From contig NC_084799.1 of assembly GCF_963169125.1 (NCBI RefSeq), positions 105,043,143 through 105,107,142 of the forward strand: a DNA stretch of 64,000 nucleotides, given 5' to 3'. The stretch comes from Humulus lupulus. Lineage: Eukaryota > Streptophyta > Magnoliopsida > Rosales > Cannabaceae. The position numbers were made by a program, and so were the translations under genes. Below, piece after piece: positions 57,787-64,000 of the stretch (positions are counted from its first letter, which is position 1; each line of letters begins with the position of its first letter). The notes beneath the pieces are model-generated. The model did not search any database and was not told the origin of the DNA. It was given only the letters and a program-made list of their open reading frames with translations.

Positions 57787-59923
57787 ATGGCTAAGAACAC
57801 CATGAGAACTGGTCAAGCTGGACAGACATAAAAAAATGTACCAAATCAACCTCCTCCACTAGGTTTAGTGAAGGATGAGCCACAGGTGGAATTGGAAGAG
57901 GAGGAGATGGATGCTGGAACCTTGCGAACAACTCTGGGAGTGTTGCAAGATGAGTTAGCTACCCTAAAAGCTAACCAAGAGAACATGGCTGAAACGATGG
58001 TGATGCAATAGATGGAGATCGACTGACAAAGTTGAGAACTGAACAAGAGACAAGTAGATATGGATCGTCGACAAAGAGACACAATGGCGACTTTAGAGGT
58101 GGCTATTCAGTTGGCTCGAGGACAGCCACCTTCCAACCTCTCAGCTAGACCTACGACCAAATCCTCATCCTCCTCAAAATCAGGGATTAGTTTACCACCA
58201 GTGTCCTCCTAACCCACAAGACCTAAGGAGTCCACTACGTTTGGAACAACATCCAACTGCCTAGTTGGAAAGCCAGCCACAAAATCCTGTTAGAGATACC
58301 GAGCAACGTCAACCATCTGTGCTAGTCGAGGAAGCATACCGCAACACAAATAGGATAAGGATGAACATCATCCAAGAAGACCTAAATGCCTCACAACCGA
58401 CGAGCAAAACCTTCCTGGAAGAAGGTAGGGTCTCTTAGGAAGCAGGAGGTAGACGAACTTAGGTTCTGAGGTCTAGGATCCCCCACGACAGAGCAATGTC
58501 CCGGGAGCCAACGACCAGTGCATGCCTCCTTCTTTTTACCAAGATGGTTTAGGAAGAAGAGAAGGGGACAATGCCTATAACAGGTTTCGTACTCACAGGT
58601 CGCAGTATAGAGACGACCATAATTACAACGAAGGAGACTCTGGTTATAATAGGAGAAATGCTGGTCGGCAACAGCAGCAAAGGAACGGGCAGCAAAACCC
58701 TTTTCTAATGGACAACCGACCAACAAGCCAGAATGTTGGGGGGGGGGGGGGCAGCCCAGACAACCCAACATCTTTTACTGACTAGGTGCAAGCGAGCATA
58801 GATGGAGGGATGAGGACCTAAGGGACATACTCAATGACCGAAGGGAAAGGTACGATGAGAATGTCCCACCTTCTGTGGTTGTTCTTGCCCCTACTATACA
58901 GTCGTTGTTCAGGCTCAAATAGATGCCCTGAATCAGGCTGTACAATAGCTAGTCGGGAATAAAACTTCCCATGTTGATTTTGACCGGAGAAAGGGCACCT
59001 CGTTCATCAACATAATTGCTATGGCAGAGATCCCAAGCAAATTTAAAATGCCAGTACTACCCAACTTCACTAGAAGAGAAGACCTAGTATCTCACGTGAA
59101 TAAGTTTGAGATACAAATGGACATCCAAAATGTATCTGAAGGCCCTCGATGTAGGATCTTTCCAGCTACTTTATCTAATGCTGCCCAAGAATGGTACTTC
59201 AAATTTCCACCGGCCAACATAATTTCATGGGAGATGTTCGTAAAAGAATTCCACGGACAATTTTATGTTGGTCGGATTCATCTGATAGAGGCCAATCAGC
59301 TGGTCGACATTAGACAGAAGGAAGGAGAGTCTGTCAAGGAATACATCCAAAGGTTTATGCGGGTAACTGCTCAAGCCAAATCTGTTGGAGACGAGGGAAA
59401 GATAATGGCCATCACTACTGGGGTGCAACGCCAATCTCCCCTTTGGAGCAGCCTAAGAAAAAATGGAGTCAAAAGTACTCAAGAATTTTTGGAACGAGTA
59501 AACAAATATATCAAGCTGGAGGAGGATATCGCCAATGAAGGAAAGTCTCTAAAGGCCTACTAGGGCAAAAAGGAAGAGTCGACCAAGGCTGCTACTGGGT
59601 CTAGCAAACCCAACGACAATAATGACAAAAATAATAATAAGAATGGAGGAAAAAGGGCAAATGCTGAGCAGACGACGTCTGATAACAAGCGCCCTAAGAA
59701 ACACAGGTACAAGTCGAGGTTCACCAAATACACGGCCCTGGTCGACAGAAGAGCAGAAGTGTATCAGGGCAGTCACACCACAACCCCTTTCAAGCGACCA
59801 GCCCCAATCAGAAAAGTCATATCCAAGTGGGACAGAACCAAGTTTTGTCGTTTCCACAACGAATATGACCATGATACCAACGATTGTAACCCGTTGAAGG
59901 AAGAGAACAAGTTCCTTATATGA
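57787..59923 (+). pseudogene. G1 gag, broken
   Basis: Begins MAKNTMRTGQAGQT and then a stop; several stops follow to about 58990. From 59021 to 59563 an open part holds the capsid-like Retrotrans_gag region (PNFTRREDLVSHVNKFEIQM, LSNAAQEWYFKFPPANIISW, FVKEFHGQF, EGESVKEYIQRF). The zinc-knuckle-like segment FCRFHNEYDHDTNDC lies at about 59845-59890, of the CxxH type seen in Tat elements, before a stop at 59923. A G run (58739-58750) and several frameshifts add to the decay. Confidence 0.8.
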
Positions 59924-60239
59924 CAGGGACATCTGAGAAGATATGTACGAGCAAGGGGGAACTCCTAGCAAGGGGCTAACGGAGGCAACGAGCAGGCACA
60001 TCTATGCCAACGCTCGCCTCCGCTGCAGCCAGCCCTAGTCGCTGGTACTTTGTTACTATATGTGGGGGACCAAATTTATTTGGTGGCAGTGGTAATGTAA
60101 GGGAGAGATATGCCAGGACCCTACGTCACGAGCATGACATATAAATGCTAAACGTCGAGGAGTGAACTCCCAAAAATGCTCAAACGGAGGAAGAGAGTAT
60201 AACTTTCTTCGAGCTAGACGCACAACCAATTCCCCCACT

Positions 60240-61600
60240 TAGATCCCTTGGTCGTGGATGTTCAAATCGCCAACATGATGGTGAAACGAGTATTGGTAGA
60301 TACTAGAAGCTTGGTGAACATTCTATATGTCTTCACTGGAAAGAATGAAACTATCAGTGAAAGATTTAGAACCATGCAACCAAACCATCTACAGTTTCTC
60401 TGGTGAGGGATTAGTGCCAACATGGTCGATCAGACTCCCAGTCACGGCAAGAATGTCACCCATGAATAGGACATTGCTCACTACTTTTATAGTAGTTGAT
60501 TGTCCGTTCGCATATAATGCAGTGATTGGAAGACCCATCCTGGTAGATCTACGAGCAGAAACTTCAGTTTGGCATCTGGCCATGAAGTTTCCAATAGATG
60601 TAGGAGTTGGGTGCGCGTTGGGAAACCAACGAGAAACCGGAGAGTGTAATAGCTCCTTGATCACAAAAGCGAGAAAGTGTGGATCAGGGAGTGGAGCAGA
60701 AAAAAAGTTGCTAGTGGTAAATGAGTCACATTCCCAATCAGGTGACCAAATCACCAAATAGGGTTTTTCCCAAAGTGAGGATAGAGACCTAGATCTTCAC
60801 TTTGGGGATTTTGAGGAAGGTGTTGGACCCGTGGAGGACCTCGAGGAGGTCCAACTAGAAGAAAAAGATCCGACCAGATTTGTGAAATTCGGTAAAAACT
60901 TAGAGACAACAATCAAAGAAAAGCTAGTGGAGTTTTTGAAGAAACCAGGAGGTCTTTGCCTGGTCGCATAAATACATGGTTGAAATCGACCCAGTAGTTA
61001 TTATCCATGTCTTGAACATAGACAAAAACTAGCCACAAGTACAACAAAAAAGAAGGTTGCTCAACAAGGACAAGTCTAAAGCCTTAAAAGAGGAAGTCGA
61101 GAAGCTAAAGGAAAATGGATTCATCAGGGTAGTATTTTATCCATATTGGGTCTCTAATCCCATATTAGTCCCTAAAACAAATGGTAAATGGAGAACTTGT
61201 GTGGATTTCACAAACCTTAATATAGCCTGCCCAAAAGATTATTTCCCACTTCCAAGGATCGACTAGCTGGTCCATGCTACAAGAGGATATGGAATCTTAT
61301 CATTCATGGATGCATACTCCGACTATAATCAAATTAGTATGCATCCACCTGATGAGGAACATACTAGCTTTCGAACAGACACAAGGCTTTACTGTTACAA
61401 AGTCATATGCCCTTTGGTTTGAAAAACGCTGGTGTGACCTACCAACGATTAGTAAACCACTTGTTCAAAGACTAGATCAGCAATAGCATGGAAGTTTACG
61501 TTGATGGCATGTTGGTTAAGTAAAAAAAGGTTGATGAGCATGTCAAGGACCTACATGAATGCTTCAACATATTGAATAAATATCAGATGAAGTTTAATCC
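60240..61600 (+). pseudogene. G1 protease and reverse transcriptase, broken
   Basis: Protease: [13 protein letters not shown] near 60291, where DTG is expected; Gly is replaced by Arg, which should abolish activity. A frameshift leads to the next part ([11 protein letters not shown]..., IGRPILVDLRAE, 60327-60761). RT: LNKDKSKALKEEVEKLKENG, VPKTNGKWRTCVDF, NIACPKDYFPLPRID (61057-61266), then, after a stop and frameshift, FMDAYSDYNQI and near 61500 YVDGM, where YVDD is expected. The end ECFNILNKYQMKFNP is cut by T2 at 61600. Confidence 0.8.
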
Positions 61601-62893
61601 TGTTGACTGTGTTTTTAGCCAACGACGTGAGAACGTCAAATACGACAAACCTTCAAGAGAAATAAAAACGACACAGACGGTTTTAAACAGGAAAAGTAAA
61701 TAACACAGGAGATTTTTATAGTGGTTCAACCCCGATTGTCGGTAATAGCCTAATCCACTTAGAGTTGTGATTTATTGATCCGTACTCAAGATCAGATGGA
61801 CTGAGCCAACTGAGTTTCTTCAGTACAGATTGCAAAAATACAAAAATTCTCTCTTATTTCAGCACTTTCTCTCTCTAGAATACTCAGACCCAAATTTCTC
61901 TCTCTAGAAAGAAGAAGCAGAAGAACCCCTTATGATCCTCCCAACCCTCTATTTATAGGCCTGGGATCCTCAACTGATATCCCCTTTCGATAGGGATATT
62001 TTATTATTAATCTTATATTTATATTACAAGAAATATTTAAAATACAACTGATTCCTCAATTTGAGTGAGGAATGAGAGATTCGCGGGTGCCTAGACCAAT
62101 TCTTGCTGAAGTTGTTCCGGGGATTTTGACATAGTCTCACATGCATGTTGGTTACTCCTTCAAGCTTTCCTTGGTTCAAAGTGATGTATGCATGGCTCTC
62201 CTTAGACCAAAGTAATGCGTGCTTGGCTCTCCTCGGACCAAGGTGGTCCGAGCCAACCCCCTTGGCCTTTCACCTCGGGTAGGTCCAAGCCTACTTCCTC
62301 CAATCAAGGTCCGATCGGACCTTGTGGCCTTCTCCTCGGACCAAGGTGGTCCGAGGCATCCTCCTCTTGCCTTCTCCTCAGACCAAGGTGGTCCGATCCA
62401 TCCTCCTTGGCATCTCACCTTGGACAAGTCTGAGGCACTCTCCTTTAGCATCTCCCAACTATGTCCGATCGGACATTGTGTAGGCTCTCCTTGTCAAAAT
62501 CTAAGTTCCAATTCTTGGCTTGCATGGGACTCCTTCTCCTTAGCTCTCCTAGGATGCATTCTCCTTAGCCTCCTAGGATGCATTCTCCTTAGCCTCCTAG
62601 GATGCACTCTCCTTAGCTCTCCTAGGATGCACTCTCCTTAGCTCTCCTAGGATGCATTCTCCTTAGCCTCCTAGGATGCACTTTCCTTAGCTTTCCTCGG
62701 ACCAAGGTGCACTTGGCTTGGTTATGACATCTTTCAAGCAGTCCAAATTCTTCGTCAGTCTACCGGGTCACTTTATCACAACTCTGAGGAGTCAATGTAT
62801 TTATTGACTATTTAATGTGTCTTTTACGGAACATGTACTGAAATTTGTCACCTTTATTGCCACGTCATTGATCTCCAATCTTTGGGTATAACA
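61601..62893 (-). repeat. T2 3' LTR (1,293 bp)
   Basis: Contains CTATAAATAGAGGG near 61950 (minus strand) as probable TATA region, palindromic CTCGGACC...GGTCCGAG units at about 62170-62470 and a 26-bp tandem repeat at 62531-62690. Confidence 0.85.
62531..62690. repeat. 26-bp tandem repeat in the T2 LTR, about six copies
   Basis: Units alternate between CTCCTTAGCCTCCTAGGATG and CTCCTTAGCTCTCCTAGGATG-like forms followed by CATTCT or CACTCT. CCTAGG makes each unit partly palindromic. The solo LTR at 31630 lacks this block. Confidence 0.88.
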
Positions 62894-62906
62894 TTTGCCC
62901 CCCAAG
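62894..62906 (-). other. T2 polypurine tract
   Basis: On the minus strand CTTGGGGGGCAAA abuts the LTR start. Confidence 0.85.
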
Positions 62907-64000
62907 TTTATTATACGATTTCCCTCGTATGATAAACTTTTCTTCTAGCAAAATATTCTTGAGATCATTCAAAAGCTCCTATTCGGTTGATAACTTTCAC
63001 GTAAACTCCCACGACAGAACTTGTCTTGTGATTTTTTCAAATTATATTTGTTGATATAATGAAAACTTAAGCTCCCTTTGTATATGTTGCAAAATCATCA
63101 TGGTATAGAGACAGGTTGTTGAATATCCTCAATTTGGTTGCGCTAGGATTAGAATTTCGGTGATCGAACTCCTTGTCTTCTCCTCGGACTAGGGTCCGAG
63201 GCAATTGCTTGGCTTCTCCTCGGACTAGGGTGGTCTGAGCCACTCTTCTTGGCATCTCACCCCGGATAGGTCCGAGCCAAGTAATGTGAAAGCTTACCTT
63301 GGATAGCTTTGAGCCAACCTCCTTGAAGCTCACCTCGGATAGGTTCGAGCCAAGCACTAGGCTGCTCCAATTATGTCTGATCGGACCTTGTGTGACCTCG
63401 GCCAAAATCTAAGTCCATCTTTTGGGTATGCATGGGACCCTCTCCTCGGACTTGGTCTGAGCCAACCCTCTTGGAACACATGCATGGTCTCCTCGGACAT
63501 GGTTCGATCGGAGCCTTCATGACCTTTTCTCGAACCAAGGTCCAAGCCAATGACTTGGCTTATCCTCGGACATGGCCCGAGCCAAGCATTTGGCTCCTCC
63601 AACTAAGGTCCGATCGGACCCTTTGTGGCCTCTCCTTGGCCAAGGTCTATCTACGCAGCTGCTTCTTCTTGGCTCGGATGCACACGGGTTCCTCGGACTA
63701 GACGCATCTCCTCGGATTGACACAGCTGCTTGGACGAATGCCCCCCACTCCGCTCGGATGCAGCCTAGCTATTCGGACACCAACACTTAGACGCACGCGG
63801 GCCTACCTGAACACTCATGGCATCCGCTCGGCCATGTCCTATCCGATCGGACACAATGCAGCTTCTAACCGCTTGGATGCAGCCTCGGATGCTCACTTAA
63901 ACCACTTAGACGTGTATCTCCTCCTCGGATGTAGCACCTTAGGCACCAATATTTCTAGGCCTAGATCCGTGGACGTAGGCGAGATGCTCCTTTGATCAAC
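62907..64000 (-). repeat. T2 internal 3' region with palindromic repeats
   Basis: No gene seen. From about 63175 CTCGGAC...GTCCGAG and TCCGATCGGACC words recur at short, irregular intervals, the same motif as in the LTRs of this family (31808-32162 and 62170-62470). Short frames on both strands here result from the repeats. Confidence 0.7.

Larger units (their letters stand above)
57085..61600 (+). mobile_element. G1: decayed Tat-type Ty3/gypsy element, cut by T2
   Basis: LTR (57085-57739), possible primer region, gag (from 57787), zinc-knuckle-like segment, protease, and RT up to 61600, where T2 inserts. RNase H, integrase and 3' LTR are not in the window. Stops throughout and altered catalytic residues mark it as dead. 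Confidence 0.8.
61601..64000 (-). mobile_element. T2: gypsy-type element, 3' LTR and part of the internal region
   Basis: On the minus strand the LTR spans 62893 (TGTTATACCC) to 61601 (...AAACACAGTCAACA), directly preceded by the polypurine tract ACTTGGGGGGCAAA. The rest continues past the window. The left flank AATCC (61596-61600) is the presumed target duplication. The LTR family is that of the solo LTR at 31630. No coding region is recognised in the 1.1 kb of internal sequence seen. Confidence 0.82.

Noticed and set aside
58391..58771. 126-codon minus-strand frame in G1
   Set aside because: Antisense to gag remnants, no recognisable motif, crosses a G homopolymer.
62176..62641. Frames of 72-140 codons on both strands in the T2 LTR
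   Set aside because: Same cause: repeat units without stops inside an LTR, no protein signature.

Overview
The window looks like heterochromatic, gene-poor chromosome from a flowering plant, probably a eudicot. It is AT-rich and filled with plant-type transposons: Ty1/copia, Ty3/gypsy of the Tat and Tekay-like groups, CACTA, hAT-like elements and a LINE. I found no host gene, tRNA, rRNA or CRISPR array. Nearly every long reading frame belongs to a transposon, and most are broken. The species cannot be named from the sequence.

Layout. 524-3113: end of a CACTA transposon with palindromic subterminal repeats, interrupted by a solo LTR (1176-3050, TSD ACAAC). 3114-5127: AT-rich filler. 5128-25331: a decayed Tat-type gypsy element (E1) whose two LTRs face in opposite directions but are flanked by a matching 5-bp duplication (ATATG). 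E1 carries an antisense ORF (16965-19981) and an integrase remnant (23706-24438). Nested in its left LTR are a nearly intact copia element (C1, 5756-13896) and the stump of a Tekay-like gypsy element (T1, 13897-15860), fused by a deletion; a solo LTR (21387-23293) sits in its 3' region. 25598-34280: a very long solo-LTR-like insertion (Z1, TSD GATAT) hosting two hAT-like elements and two further solo LTRs, three layers deep.

34661-37935: a non-autonomous CACTA element carrying a four-exon Ulp1-like protease gene with a nonsense codon and a lost catalytic Cys. 38072-50878: a relative of Z1 (Z2, TSD ATTTG) in the opposite orientation. Into it inserted C2 (39660-49982), the best-preserved element here: two 1.1-kb LTRs about 99% alike, an open 1.6-kb-codon gag-pol, and a second sense ORF of the plant-transposon-protein type before the 3' LTR. 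51113-55131: a 5'-truncated LINE with an hAT-like element inside. 55132-57081: a copia-type solo LTR. 57085-61600: a dead Tat-type gypsy element (G1) cut by T2 (61601 to beyond the end), another gypsy element on the minus strand rich in palindromic repeats.

There is no host pathway here. The biology is the life cycle of the elements: LTR promoters, tRNA primer sites, polypurine tracts, gag/protease/integrase/RT/RNase H polyproteins, extra ORFs, and the marks of removal (solo LTRs, deletions, point mutations). The most unusual features are the inverted-LTR element E1, the Ulp1-bearing CACTA element, and the intact two-ORF copia element C2.
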